Assembly: GCF_932274485.2 (NCBI RefSeq)
Contig: NC_065882.2
Span: forward strand, 68,795,431-68,859,430
Length of the DNA: 64,000 bases
Origin: Patella vulgata
Taxonomy: Eukaryota; Mollusca; Gastropoda; Patellidae
Direction of reading: 5' to 3'
In this document: in pieces, positions 43,432-56,641 of the stretch
Layout: each line of letters starts with the position of its first letter
Position numbering within the stretch: position 1 is the stretch's first letter
Position numbers and translations under genes: made by a program
Notes under the pieces: model-generated
What the model saw: only the letters and a program-made list of their open reading frames with translations
Told to the model about the DNA's origin: nothing
Database searches by the model: none

Positions 43432-43830
43432 ATTTGTACATAGCACGACGTTTCGACAAGATAGCATTCTCATATCGTTAGCAAAAACAAATCAGTATTC
43501 TCTTATTGTTATCAAGCACAACTGATTTGTTTTGATAACGATATGAAATGAAATGGGGTTTAACGTCTTACTGTTTTGCTCCGAACTGGGCTAATGAAGA
43601 CGGGGAAAACTGTCTTGTGGAAACGTCGGGCTATGTACAAATCAGTGTTCTCTTATCGTTATCAAGCACAACTGATTTGTATATAGCACGACCCTTCGAC
43701 AAGACAGTATTCTCCTATCGTTATCAAAAACAAATCAGTTGTGCTTGATTACGATAAGAGAACACTTGTCGAAGTTGTGCTTAATAACGGTAAGATAACA
43801 GTTGTCGAAACGTCGTGCTATGTGTATTAA
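43432..43830. repeat. Compound inverted repeats with GTCGAAACGTCGTGC
   Basis: Blocks containing CGTTATCAAGCACAACTGAT and its complement, and GTCGAAACGTCG in both orientations, alternate at least four times, so the DNA can fold into several hairpins. A SINE tail (43545-43606) splits one block. A related block occurs at 58590-58635 and a weaker one at 33850-33895. Family unknown. Confidence 0.6.
43545..43606 (-). mobile_element. SINE family A tail inserted in an inverted-repeat element
   Basis: About 60 bases of the family A 3' end, tail first and ending at GAAGACGGGG, split one arm of the repeat described at 43432-43830. Confidence 0.7.
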
Positions 43831-44017
43831 CCCCTGATTGTTTTTCATATAAATTGTGTTATGATAATTGCTGTGCTCAATCGCTAAATGCATCTCAAGA
43901 ATTGTACCATAAATAGTTAGTTGATCACAGGTTAAGATATCACCATCCGACTAAAAATGTGCATATTTGGAAATAATTATCACATAACTGATGATATCTG
44001 TCAATAAGTCTTCAAGA

Positions 44018-44325
44018 TTAAACATGCATTATGCAAGAGCAAAATCGGCCTATTGTAGGTCTTTCTTTAGGCCTGAAATGTTATAAAAACTATTAATTAG
44101 ACATTAATTAACTTATCCAGACCATAATCAGCTCTCGATGTCAAGGCTTGCCTGCGATATTTGTTGGATTACAGTCCGATTTGCTGCAAAACTTTCCTTC
44201 GTGATTAACGATTAAATGGATAATCAAAACTATTAGTTTTGTCTTATCGACTTCAGTAATGATGATCGAGGCTAAGCGGAACTTTCATCCGCTTGGTTCT
44301 CGGTTCATAGTGGATCAAAGCACTT
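44018..44325 (+). mobile_element. MITE of the TTAA family, copy 5, right end missing
   Basis: It starts TTAAACATGCATTATGC and matches copy 4 up to TCATAGTGGATCAAA, where similarity stops, leaving about 80 bases absent. Confidence 0.75.
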
Positions 44326-45673
44326 TTAGAATAAACTAGTGATTGTGCCCCATAAAAACTGTTCTGTTAAGATTCATACACTGCATATTATATCGGACGT
44401 GCACTGCTGTAATTTTGGCAGAGTTCGCCCTTGGGATGGCAAAATTCCTTGTTAAAAAACAACCAGTAACATTGATATGGTATGATTTTCAAGTACTTTC
44501 AAGGCAAAGGGATAATCTGCCATTATTAATGGAGATGTGCGCTGACAGTGTTCAAATCCTGATGATGTAAGTTTTAAAAAGAATGACATCAATAATCAGT
44601 CCCCATAACACGTTTTTAAAACAACGGACAAAGTTGAAGACATTTCATATACCATAGAATAATAAAATGGGCATATACAAATATATCTACGCCTTAATAA
44701 TTTCTCGAATTGTTTAATATTTACAGGAACTGGAACATCAGCTTTTAATAATATATGTAGCAGATGAAAAACATTCATGTAATTTAGCAAGTATGATAAT
44801 ATTATGAACGAACATATCAGTACCATATGTTGACCTTTTCCCGAATTATGAATCAAGGTATTAAAATTTGTGAAAGCATCAAGGTGATATTTGTCCTTGT
44901 GCAGAATTGGGAATATTTTACAAACAAAGCAATTAATTACCCCACTAACATAATTCAAATAATGTCGTCACGTCTATAGGTGAATCAACAAACTCAAAAA
45001 AACAAAAAGACAATTTAGCTGACTAATTTAGTTATTTTTATGTTTGATCATAAATCATAATTAGAACTTGGCACTAATTACCACATCGTGACAGTTGTAA
45101 TCCCTCGTTCATTTTCTATATCGCCTTTAGTCATAAATATCTGCAAAATGGTACGCAGTTATTTAAATGGCAGGTTTATAACGTTATTCATATAACATGG
45201 CTGAAAGGGAATTGATATTACACTGTAAAATTATTTCACATCTCACATTGTTTCATCACTCTTATATAATAACCTGTATAAGCAACCATCTTAACACGTC
45301 AACAGTTGATGGGTATTAATATTTACGTGACGTATTACACGTTTTCCAAACGTCATCATTATCTATCATTTCTATAGCCCACAAGTACATAATATTACCA
45401 ACATTTAAGATGTATATCTTCCGTTTTATAACGATATAATGGGCGAAAATCGGAGATGTAATATAATGGTACAAGATTTATTTAAACAGAGTTGATAAAT
45501 CAATGGTTTTAAATTTCAGCTTGTGTTACTAACACTGCGTCCCCGTTCGATCGGGTAAATTAATTTTTTTAATTGCCAAAAAATAGAACCCCACTTTGGC
45601 TTTGACATTTTTGCAAATGAAAAGGTAGGCATTGATAATTTACAATAAAGTACTCAATAGACCTAATTAGACT

Positions 45674-45986
45674 GTAAAGATATAAGAGCTATATATGCCC
45701 ACTGCAAGTCTTTATTTTGGCTTCAAATGTTATATAAATTATTATTTTGACATATTTATTCACATGACAAGCCTATAATCATCTCTCTAGGCCACCCGAT
45801 GGCCGAGATTTAAATGGATTGAAACACAATAGCCATTTAATATGGATAAAATGGATAATCGAGACTTTGCTACAATCTATGCTACAACTTCAAACACGGA
45901 TAAGTCAATTTTTCATTATCAATTTTTGAACTATTATAGCAAGAATGACCAGCTCTTTATCCAAATCTCACACAATGCATTATTAA
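45674..45986 (+). mobile_element. MITE of the TTAA family, copy 6, diverged
   Basis: AAGAGCTATATATGCCCACTGCAAGTC and TCTTTATCCAAATCTCACAC match the family in order, with internal loss. TTAA remains only at the right end (45983-45986). Confidence 0.65.
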
Positions 45987-48900
45987 ATAATCAGTTTAAA
46001 GGAAAAAGAAATATTTAAATAGATAATTGAAGGGTTTACGCTAATAATAAACCGCTGTATTGTTGAAAAGTTTGATACAGATAATGAAACGTTTAGCAAC
46101 ATGAAATCAATTCTTGGTTGTTATAAAGTAGGTTACATAGTATGAAAACGGGGGACAGAATAAATGCGCAACTGATTACGTTGAACCAGAGAACTGTTTC
46201 TAATAATCTAAAAAAAAAATCATAATATCATTGAAAACCGAAAGTTACAAACAAAAACACATAGGAATTTGAAAAGTCAAGAGTTGCAAATAATCAAGTC
46301 TTTGTTATCAAAAGTAAGGACAACACATGAGATGTATAATGTTATTGACAAACTTGAACATTGCTTTAATCTGTTTTATTATTTCAAGTATATAAATGGT
46401 TAAATTGGTTGAGATTTTTAAATAAGTATAATTACACGTTGAAGTTCGTTTATGTACGTCAGAGGATAGAATTAACTTTTTAACAAACTGCAAAAGAAAC
46501 CAATCCCAGACTGAAAATAGAAAATAACACTTTAGACTTCAAGAACCAACTGTTAATGTATTGAAAGATTTCCAATAATTCCAAATATCGATGCTGAATA
46601 AAAATTTAAAAAATATTAAAATGCTTAGGAGCTTTTGTATACCAATTATTTATGTCACTGTAAGTTTATATCTCTGTGTATAATTATTTATTTATTTATA
46701 TATTTTTCCAAGAGGCATAGCAAACATGACAATAGAGATGATAAAATAAAGTTTTGATGAGGAAAAGAGTAATAATGTCATGAATGATCAGCATCTTTGA
46801 GGATAACCCATAAAAACTTTCTTAAATTAAAACTAGGTTTATTTCTAATGGGGTCCTTTGAATTATTTATGTATGTTTCTTAGATTCATGCAGTTTTGTT
46901 TCTTTGTTATTCATATATGCACATAACTTTGCAAGGCTTTTTTATACAATAAAGTTTCTCCTTCTATAGTGAGGCTGAAATACATATAGGTGACACACAG
47001 GACGTGATCTTAACAAATTCTTTTCTCTAATCCTCGAAATAACGTCCTCGTTCATACAAGACATTAAGTGTAAATAGCTGGCCATTCATTAGTTTGTTCC
47101 ATCAGCTAGTAGCTTAGAGTATTGTGGTCAGTTCCACTTAGTACCAGGTCACTAAGCCTTTCAAGTGGACACGGATAAACTCCTACTGGCGACCAGTGAT
47201 AGATGACCAGTGCAGGTGGCCGGATAACGGGCACTGTTAGATTCGGACTTGACTGACATTTGCTTCAGATACAGCGCGATAACGTTAAGGGTCATTCTCG
47301 CTCACCGGGTGTTCTGTACACTTTTACAGTTCTTAGAAATCCGATGTACCATGAAGATAAATAAATATACCACCGGGATTTACATCAAAAAGAAGAACAA
47401 ACTAAACCTATTATTGAATTCGCTGTCTACTTTCAGAGAAATAAATGAGTCGTAATGTCTTAAAACTGTTGATATGACCCGTTTTCTTGAACATGTGGTA
47501 AATTATAAAGATAATACGTGTGTAGTAAAATTAGTATTTTCAATGACCACGCCAATATACATGTAACTGAATTCGAAATGGTAATTCCCCCCCCCCCATC
47601 ACCATATCCGTCTTGGACATGGTATCATCTTCGTACATTAAAAATTACCGATGACGATGAATCACCTCTAATTTTATTCATTATATGTATGGCATCGTAG
47701 TAAATGTACTGTTCCGAGAAAGGGGGGGGGGGGGTGACACGAGAAGAAAATCCATGGGGCTTGGTATGCGACAGCTCCCCTTTTCACATACTGGCATTGG
47801 ATCAAAACCCAAGGGAACTGCCTATATAATAGACCGTATGATTAAAACAGACAGTTCAGACCCCCCCCCTCCTCTCCACACCTCCGCTTTCTCCATCCGT
47901 CTGTTTTAGGAAATAAAACTTGCCACTACAGCTTCATTAAGTCCTTCAGTAACTTATATTTATTGTAAGACGGTCACGTTTCTATGGGCGTAAAGAAGAC
48001 TATAGTAAACGACGATGTTACTGATACTGATGATAATATTATCATAAGTTACTATCTGTTCACTAGTTAGAGGGATTATAAATCTATCAATCTCAAGCTT
48101 CAAAAATTTGACCCTTAAACCCAATAAATCTTTTAATGATAGATGGCCGATTTAAAATGTCGCTTTGCATGAACTGGTCGGCGAAAAGCGCAGCCAGAGC
48201 ACATGTTTTTATACGGCTGGCCTTGTTAAACTGTGGTCCTAGGGTGTTTTATAATCTACAAGATATAGTTAATGGTGGGAATTAATGATGAACCATCTGA
48301 TATCACGGCTCTTGACCATCATTAAAAGCATATTGACAGCGGGACACTACAATACTCTATAGTCTACTAAGAATGGGGAATCAGGGTGGGTAATCTTCCA
48401 AATGCATTTTCAAATAAACATTATTTTATGTACAATAAGTCGAGGTGCACGATAGAAATCTTTTAAATCCAAATCTGATTTTTTTAAAGACACCGTCTTT
48501 ATAGAATCAATAGTACCTTGAAGTATGTCATGATTTTATCTAAATTCCATTCTCTTCAATTATTATATTGGGTTAAGACATTGGTTATTTTGAACCTATG
48601 GTAAACTGATGTCGAATTCCAGTAACCCTTTCGTTGATATATATATATATATATGTCCCCGTACCCAAGCCCTCCAGCCCAGGCCGAAGAGAACCAACAT
48701 GTATTTCTCTTGGAATTTCAGAAAACTGTCTATATCTTTAACAATAGTGTACGTTTACATTTAGTTATTTATTTATTTATTTATTGTACTTGACTGTGAC
48801 CTGCATGTTCATTGAATCTAGCCCGATTTATATATCCCGGAGGTGAATTAATAAAAGTCCCGTTTTTAAAACTATATACTCGATAGGTTCCCAGACAATG

Positions 48901-49299
48901 AAACATTCGCACACAACTACTAAATCAACCGATCAGTCCACAGGGGCTGTCGCATATTTATTTATTTGTAGGTCGTGGAGGCATTTACAAGACACTAAAA
49001 GCCAATCAAGAGTAACACACCAGAATTTAATTCACTGTTCTTCTAGTTTTTGCTGATACTAACATTTATTTACAAAACATGCACCAAACGATTCATTTAT
49101 CTGTTCGGTTTATCGGAAATCGTTAAAAATAATTTCAAGTCACAATAAGTTTAGCATTCAGGGCGTCCACAAGATTTTTCAAAGTGATCAAGGGACATAA
49201 CTCTAGCGGTAATTATGGGAAATTGTTGATGGTCAGTTGGCTGCTTGGTCTCATGAAAATAAAACCGATGTATAGTCAATTAGATTCTTCTTCTATTAA
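45987..49299. other. AT-rich desert
   Basis: C-run near 47587, G-run near 47722, C-run near 47862 and a (TA)n near 48640; no gene seen. Confidence 0.4.
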
Positions 49300-49545
49300 T
49301 GTCTAACGTCTACTTCCACCGATGGTGATATCGCAGACAAACTGTCTTATTATATTATGCTTAGCGCGCTCTGGGGTCTTTCCTGGGGTGGAAACTGGAG
49401 TACTCGGAGTAAACCCACGAGGTTGAGAAGGCGCCCTAGCCACATACGCTCACATCAGGGCTCAAAACCATGACCGCAAGCCAGGGGTAATCGATCAGTT
49501 AGAGCTGGAAACGCGACCCTGTAGACCACTAGGCCACTACCCCAC
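49300..49545 (-). mobile_element. Third tRNA-derived SINE (family C, V-type core)
   Basis: On the minus strand a tRNA-like head TGGGGTAGTGGCCTAGTGG is followed by a weak B box (GGTTTTGAGCCC), a V-type core (complement of GGAGTACTCGGAGTAAACCC) and an end with TCTGCGATATCACC then GTGGAAGTAGACG. Its 3' end differs from families A and B. An incidental GGCGCC at 49430 lies inside it. Confidence 0.75.
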
Positions 49546-49732
49546 CCCAGTCCATCGGATGATAATTGTAGCCTAAAGAGCACCCACAAGGAATTGTGGA
49601 CGACGGACGGACGGGTGTGACCACAATGTACGATCATATTTCAATAAGTTGTATGCACGGAAATGTTGGGTATTTCAGCCCACCCCATCTCGAAATACGT
49701 TTTTAAGGGACCATTAGCGACTGTTTTCTCTT

Positions 49733-49775
49733 GTCTACGATATCACCTTTGGTGGAAGTGGACGCAAAACTACAG
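49733..49775 (+). mobile_element. SINE family C 3' fragment
   Basis: CGATATCACCTTTGGTGG then AAGTGGACGCAAAAC matches the last 40 bases of family C in the opposite orientation to the copy at 49300. Confidence 0.55.
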
Positions 49776-52700
49776 AACGTAAGAACGAAAGGCTGTTTTC
49801 TATAATGTTTTAAATTTCAAAATAATTCAAAATATACGAAAACAACAAACCCAATTGTTGATGCTCAGTGGTTGTCTTAACTTTGATAATAATTATAGAT
49901 TCACATACGTATTCCAGGTTTCCAGATTGTAAGGAGATATGTTTACTGATATACGAATTGACCAATCAATTGGCGCCGTATCAATAAATATCGCCGCTGT
50001 ATGTTATTGACGTCCGACAGTCGTACATGTAAGTACAAGTTAGAAAAGATTGGACAAAGCAAACCAAAACACTCTTGTGAAAGAATGTTGATGACAAAGA
50101 ACGTACCTGTCCATCGCCAATGTCGCCAGTCCGACCCCGAGAAAAATAACCCTAACGTGTCTACAGTAGATTAGACATATTGCCACGTTCTCTTCTGACC
50201 TCTGTCATACCTTCTACCAAAATGTCCTCAGTTGACCCGATACAACCTTCATCATGCACCCAAAAACATGAAACAAAAATCAAAACATGAACTGATTTCT
50301 CCTTTTATTTTGACAAACGATGTATTAATCCTTTCTGAGCCAAATGTTTTGCGCATGCACATTGGTAATCTATTATGCATTTCCATATAACGTAAACACC
50401 CATTTAAATAAATGTAATCAAAATTCGTTACTTATTTAAGTAGTAGCATAGACCCTTGAAAAAGTAAGCATGCCCATCCGCTTTGTTTTAGTCGACATAC
50501 GGTTTGGCTAGATTCCTTGCGCGTTGGAAATTTCCTGCATATATTATTTGGTTACATCTATCGCATGGAATATGTTTTATAGCAGATGAGAATTGTTTTG
50601 TTTTTTTATTTCTGTATTTTGTACTAAAGCATTCAGGTCCGAGGGACATGGGGACAAGGGTGGTTCGGTGGTGTTCTGTACCCCCGGGGTTGGGGGGGGG
50701 GGCGTCCTTCTGGCAGGTTAACCAGTTAAACCCTATCATATCAAAATACAACTCCGATCACTAGAACCAATAACCGATTCGGGTCACTTCACATATTGAA
50801 CTAAAATCTCGAATCCTGCTTTTATACAATTTCATCGAAATATTTAAAAAAGAAATTTCTTATCATGACATAGTACGGCAACATGTACTTAACCGAAGTA
50901 TAATAATATTTTGCGTTGCTGCGATCTAGCAATGAAGTCAATAACTACCTTATATACATCTACTTCGTCCATACGATTTATATGAATAGAAGCAAACTGT
51001 GCGAATCCGCGCTCAAGTCTCCACTCACTAACCGGAGACGAGCACGACGTAGGACCCCCCCCCCCCCCCACACCCTCCACTCACATAAGCAACCAATGCT
51101 CGAACCCATATCAATTGTTAAAATCGGTAAAGAGTTGACACGAGAAGGATGGTTAGACAATAGAGACTTTTGACAAGTGGAATTTTTCCCATCCGTATCA
51201 CGTATCCGTATCGTATACGTGATTCGTTGCGTCAATGTAGTTTTAGAGTTTTGGCAGATTTTCGCGTCGCTGAGCTGAGGTTAGTTCTATTACAGCATAA
51301 CCGCCAGTGCTAATCAAGTACCTATATACTAGCCTACAATTTCCTAGAGGGAATGATGTCGCTCGACAGCCGCTGGGCTATTAAAAACATTTTTTAATGT
51401 CGACTCGACAGCAATGTTTGGTTTCACTAATGTATCATTTCAGAAAGTTCATACCCCTTTACCATAGAATAAAATCATTTACAGATTTGCAAGGTCCCGC
51501 ATCCCTAAATTTAGGACGTAGATCAACCAGTATGCAGACGGACTGGAAAAATATGAAAATCCCGAGAAAACCCCATCAAATATAATGATTAAATTCCAGT
51601 CGTTATCACGGTTAAAATCACATCAAATATACAACTTCGTGTTCCAGGATACACATAGATTCATAAAAACGCTATGATACAACATTTCAGCGTCTAAAAG
51701 TAGCACAAAAGCCGGTAAATAGACAACAATGTTATACGGACCTTTTCACGTATGAGAAATACACACACATTGATGACGTCACACGCGAAATCCATACGGA
51801 TACGCGATACGAATAAAAAAGGCAATCAGCAAAAAGTAAGGGCAGCGGGGCAATTGCCCTGTGCTTTTATGAAAGAATTGTATGGAAGTTCGTAAATATA
51901 CAAGTAGTTATACACAGAAAGATGCAAGCACCCACCCCACCACGAGGATGATAAATCGTAATGTTTGACTTTAATAGTCGATGCAAAGATGGATGATTAA
52001 AATAAATTTCCAATTAATTACAAGCTGTCCTTTTGACAGTAGACATTCTATTTAATCAATGAGTTTAAAAGCAAAGAATTCATTATATTATCACACAACG
52101 TGTCCAAACGTTAGCATCTTGGTACTAACCAATCAACATAATACATTGGATTTATATGTCTGTTATTTACAATTCGTAGACAGGGGTTTGTCTAGTGGTA
52201 AATTAGCCCCACTTAATTATTCCTATTATACTGACACCTATTGCCGAATATTTAATATTAGGCTTTTGTGTTATAACCGTACTATTGCTTGTCTGTTTTT
52301 TATTGTTCAGTCATTGACACGGGACAAGGTCAAATTATAGCCTGACCCGCATCTTTCATTTGTCAATTTTGTCACGTGCATCTACGTCTACCATATTGGC
52401 ACCCATGCACGTGTTCAAGATTCATTTTAGCAATGTCCCTCTAACATATGTTTGTTATATTTTTCGTATAATATGATATTTGTAAACTTTTGTTCAAGTG
52501 CTTTTTAATTTTAGAACAAAAAGCCGTAATTTGTTTGAAATGGCCCAGCTGTCACACCTGAAAACTAAGAAACAAAGACAGTTTAATTCCAAACAAACAA
52601 AAAAAAATATCCCCATCTCTCAAAAACTCATTCAATTTTTATATAAAGAATATTTCGATCCTTCTATAAAAAATAGAGGCGTACTTTTCGAAAACTTAAT

Positions 52701-54004
52701 AGACCGCCTCATATCATTAAAAATGACATTCCATTTAATGGAGAAGTAGATGAAACAAGGAACGAACGCCTCTAATCTGTTGGCACTGTAAACAATACTG
52801 TGTTAATGTATTTTGTTTTGCGCAGAAGTAAACCGATTTTTCGCTAGTTGACAAATTTTTTCTTGCTAATATTACCATGACCAGGTGCCGAAGTTAAGTG
52901 TGTGTGACCGACGATGAAACGTATGTACCTTTCTATGGAAATTAACTTCGTATCAAATGAACAAATTAAACTCTTAAAACATAATGCAGATGCTATCAAG
53001 GAAGTTGGCGTAGGACTCTAAATTAACAAAGTTTTGACGTTGCTCAGAATAAGCAGAAAACAAAATAGCTGGTTCTGTTAAATCTGACCCCAGTATATGA
53101 TTTTCATTTTAACCCCCGCCCCCCTCCTCGGAAGCACTGCATACCTTGCGCAATACATGAAAAAAGGGGCCCAGATCAATTCGTGTTTATAGTAACGATT
53201 CTGCATTTTAACAGTTGAGACCAAAGTTTAAAAGATCTATAGGCTGTGTCGTTTTGTGTAAATTTACTCATTTAAATTTCAAAGTTTGGTGGTTTAATTT
53301 CAACTTACAAATCAAGTGTTACGTCTTTTGCAGCATATTGTTCCACGTACAATACATTGTCCCTGGTCAAGTTCCTTTCACAGATTTTGATGAAAATTAC
53401 TCGGCCATTAGCTCATTATAGACGCCGAGTTTACACCCCTTTTCTAAAATGCTCTTTTAATTGAGTTCTGTGTGTAGGTTGTTATTTAAAAATTAAAATG
53501 TTTCGCCAGAAGGTTCACTTATCCGACAACAGGATTGACCGACAATGCATTATTTTTTTTTATATAAACAATATTTTATTTCATTTAAAATTGGATTAGG
53601 GAACAGGCTAGACCAATGTTGACCCCTCACCAGTATTTACTGAAATTAATGTAATTTATGTACATACAGAACACATATATAACAAGAACATATACATGCA
53701 AAATATATATATCATTTAAGACTAAAACAAAAACTTAACATTTATACATTATACAGTTGTCCGTTCCGTTACTTTATTCTATAATGCACATTTAATATTA
53801 CAGCAAAGCAACCCCACCCTACACACAATGAGAACTATCAAACTTGAAGTGGTATTTTGTACACGGTGAACAGTCCATTTGCTGATGACACTATTTTGCC
53901 TATACCGTTTTTTGTCTAATGGTTTGAATTTTACGTACTTGGTTTTTCTTTTGGGCGCTGTAGCTTGGTAAGCATAACCCGCCCCGTGCACATTCTCTTC
54001 TTCT
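49776..54004. other. AT-rich desert
   Basis: G/C-runs near 50693 and 51055. CACGTG-type words near 52374 and 52408. No gene beyond the doubtful frame at 52498. Confidence 0.4.
52498..52749 (+). CDS. Unassigned open frame with lysine-rich centre
   Basis: About 83 residues: KTKKQRQFNSKQTKKN, then LIQFLYKEYFDPSIKNRGVL and FENLIDRLISLKM. TTTTTAATTTTAG just after its beginning resembles a splice acceptor, so it might be a terminal exon. No family recognised. Confidence 0.2.
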   Translation: MLFNFRTKSRNLFEMAQLSHLKTKKQRQFNSKQTKKNIPISQKLIQFLYKEYFDPSIKNRGVLFENLIDRLISLKMTFHLMEK

Positions 54005-54060
54005 CGTGGGGCATAGCGTCCGCTTCCACTCGGGATGATATCGCAGACGGACCAGTCATA
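54005..54060 (-). mobile_element. SINE family C 3' fragment
   Basis: GCGTCCGCTTCCACTCGGG and ATGATATCGCAGACGGACC match the family C end with a few changes. Confidence 0.5.
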
Positions 54061-54271
54061 GGTTTAGGGGCTAGTACTACATAGGTTGGAAACGGGTAGG
54101 CGACGCATGCCTCTGTTGAGATACGGTGTCTAATAGACAATCCATTTCCATTGAACAATCTGGCATCTCGCTTGTCTATTTGAATTGAATCTGGACTTAT
54201 TGTTCAGACCGATTGGTGATGCAAACTGATAAATGAAAAGCAACTGTGTTGATTGCCGATAACATGTTTGC

Positions 54272-54567
54272 GGGGATCACGTGGCTAAGTGGGTAAGACG
54301 CTGGCTCGCTAGCCTGGTGGCCGGGTGTTCGATCCTTGCATTGGCCGACAAAGTTCTTTCAGATTTTCCGGCGTGGTCTTCCCTTGCTCGGATGGGACGA
54401 AAAACCGAGGTCCCGTGTACACATTAGCGTGCACGTAAAAGATCCCTTGGCAGTCGGAATTCGATATAAGAGTAGGTCGTAGGGCCGCTGCCCGGACAAA
54501 ATGTCTTCATTACCCCAGTTTAGGAGCAGAACAGTAGGACGTTAAACCCCATTTCATTTCATTTCGA
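54272..54567 (+). mobile_element. SINE family A, recent copy with internal deletions
   Basis: The tRNA head, core and ATTTC tail are clear. Short internal parts are missing (after TCTTCCCTTG near 54387 and before TGTCTTCATT near 54505). Flanks CGATAACATGTTTG (left) and CGATAACGTTTG (right) are a target-site duplication with a two-base gap. Confidence 0.85.
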
Positions 54568-55517
54568 TAACGTTTGTTTATTTCAATGTCGTACCAATGA
54601 CTGGCAGTAGACCGCCGTACAGATGGGGCTCGATTTTTTTTAGCTGTTAGACAACGGTGACATGTCTGGCGTCAGATAATCGAATTATTAGAGATTCACA
54701 CATATGTACCTAGAACTAAACGAATTAATCAGAGAAACTAGAAGGCATCCTGGTTTGTCTTTTGAAGTTGATTGTCTCATTGTTTCTTTATCTTTGTGTC
54801 CTTTTAAATTTTTAATGGAAATTACCCGATCATTAGACGATTAAAGACACCGAAATTACACCCCCTTTTCTTTAATCACCATTCCCTGAAGACATCCGTA
54901 CAGAAAATTAAGCGATTTCTTTATAAATTTAACCTATATCAAATTTAAGTCATGCTGTTGGCGTTAAGGTGGTATATATATACCTTTATAGAATCAACCT
55001 TTGACTCGCCACCGCCCTTTAATTAAATTTGGAGTAAATGGTTATATTGCTATTAGAGGTTGGTGGGCGGTTTCTTTTCACTACACATGTAATACAATAC
55101 ATATTGCTTATTGTTGCTTTTTCTTTAGTTAGTTAATTCAATGATGTTCCACTCTATTAATAATAATAACTTTTATTATAACTGTGAAACATTTAACGGA
55201 ACCATGCTTAGCAAAGCAAATGGTTTGGATTGTTCGTACTTGGTTTTATTTTATTTAAAATGCGTCCACGCCCGTATGAACTATTTGTATGTGTGTGGTT
55301 ATGGGCGCGGGGGGGGGGGGGGTCCATCAGCGTATAGAGCCAAATTGAGGAGTGACATGTCCCTAGGACAATATTTAAACTACTTGTAATGAACATATAT
55401 ATCTGCAAATTATTGGGGGATAGGGGTGGACCTCAAGCACCCACTCGATCACAGCCTACCCCGGCACAGTTCCATTTCGATGTACTGCTCAGTGGCACTT
55501 GTACGTTTTGTATAGCC
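54568..55517. other. AT-rich intergenic DNA
   Basis: A run of about 13 G at about 55309; otherwise nothing assignable. Confidence 0.4.
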
Positions 55518-55530
55518 TATTATTAAGAAA

Positions 55531-55740
55531 TGAAATGAAATGGGGTTTAACGTCCTACTGTTTTGCTCCGAACTGGGCTAATGAAGACGGGCATACGCCA
55601 TACAGTGTGCTGCATCACTGACAAGGGGGAGCCACGCCGGAAAATCTGGTGGAATCTTTTCGGCCAATGCAGAGATCGAACACCCGACTTCCAGGCTAGC
55701 GAGCCAGCGTCTTACCCACTTAGCCACCGTGACCCCCTAA
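55531..55740 (-). mobile_element. SINE family A without its central domain
   Basis: A 210-bp element whose tail and tRNA head match the full-length copies but whose whole Nin-like core is missing: the junction is GTGTGCTG|CATCACTG near 55614. It has a perfect 13-base duplication TATTATTAAGAAA at 55518-55530 and 55741-55753, so the core-less form itself appears to have inserted recently. Confidence 0.88.
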
Positions 55741-56231
55741 TATTATTAAGAAACTTACGAACAAGTTATTATAAATAAACTAACAATACGTATTTATAGT
55801 CCCAGCCAAGACAATTTAAATCAACTAAACAAAATATCAAACCGTAACATAAGTAAGGGTATAATTTACTTATGTTGATTTGGGTTGTTCTGGCGGTACA
55901 AGAATAGTAAAACCTAGAGCGCACGGGCGATTAGTAACCAATGTTTAATTGCCTCCACACTGCTAAATTAAAATTTCCCGTGTGCCACGGCAACGGATAT
56001 CGACTTTTGTCGACGGCGATGAGTTGCCAGATATCAAAGAACTTAGATATTCGGCGGCAAAGAATTGCCCATCCCTCGAAAATCGAAGAGCATGCGATAT
56101 TTATGTGGGCGGCAGCAAGCAATTTTTTGCTTAACCAAGCGCTTTTTAAAAAGTGCCTTAACTTTTTGGGTCACAAGATCACAGGCGACAATCCCTGAAT
56201 GCAAATTTATTCCATGCGTACACATATATCT

Positions 56232-56622
56232 GTCTAATAATTGTGAAACAAATCGCCATTGTGTGCTCGGTTGAAGCGGAAGTCAAAAATAACCAACATA
56301 CAAAACAAATGAAGATACTGTCAACGTCATGCAAAACAAATCAACATATTGTAAATTTCACACTAAACAAATGGGCACATCAATTATATTCCACCCAGAT
56401 CATGACCAAATGACCAAATACATCAGACCGTCTAATAATTGTGAAACAGATCGCCATTGTGTGCTAGGCTGAAGCGGAAGTCGAAAATAACCGACATACA
56501 AAACAAATGAAGATACCGTCAACGTCATGCAAAACAAATCAACATATTTTTAACTCCACACTAAACAAATGGACACATCAATTATATTCCACCCAGATCA
56601 TGACCAAATACACCAGACCGTC
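56232..56622 (+). repeat. Tandem duplication, about 198-bp unit
   Basis: GTCTAATAATTGTGAAACA starts at 56232 and 56430. The two copies run in parallel to ATCATGACCAAATACA, with about ten changes and a 9-base difference near the end of copy 1. It abuts the MULE relic. Confidence 0.85.
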
Positions 56623-56641
56623 TTCAATTTTATGTCTGTGC

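Noticed and set aside
44596-44958. 120-residue minus frame
   Set aside because: Starts at TTG, no recognised motif, no flanking signals.
49972-49977. GGCGCC in TTGGCGCCGTA as a Smad site
   Set aside because: No GTCT or CAGAC at the required spacing on either strand.
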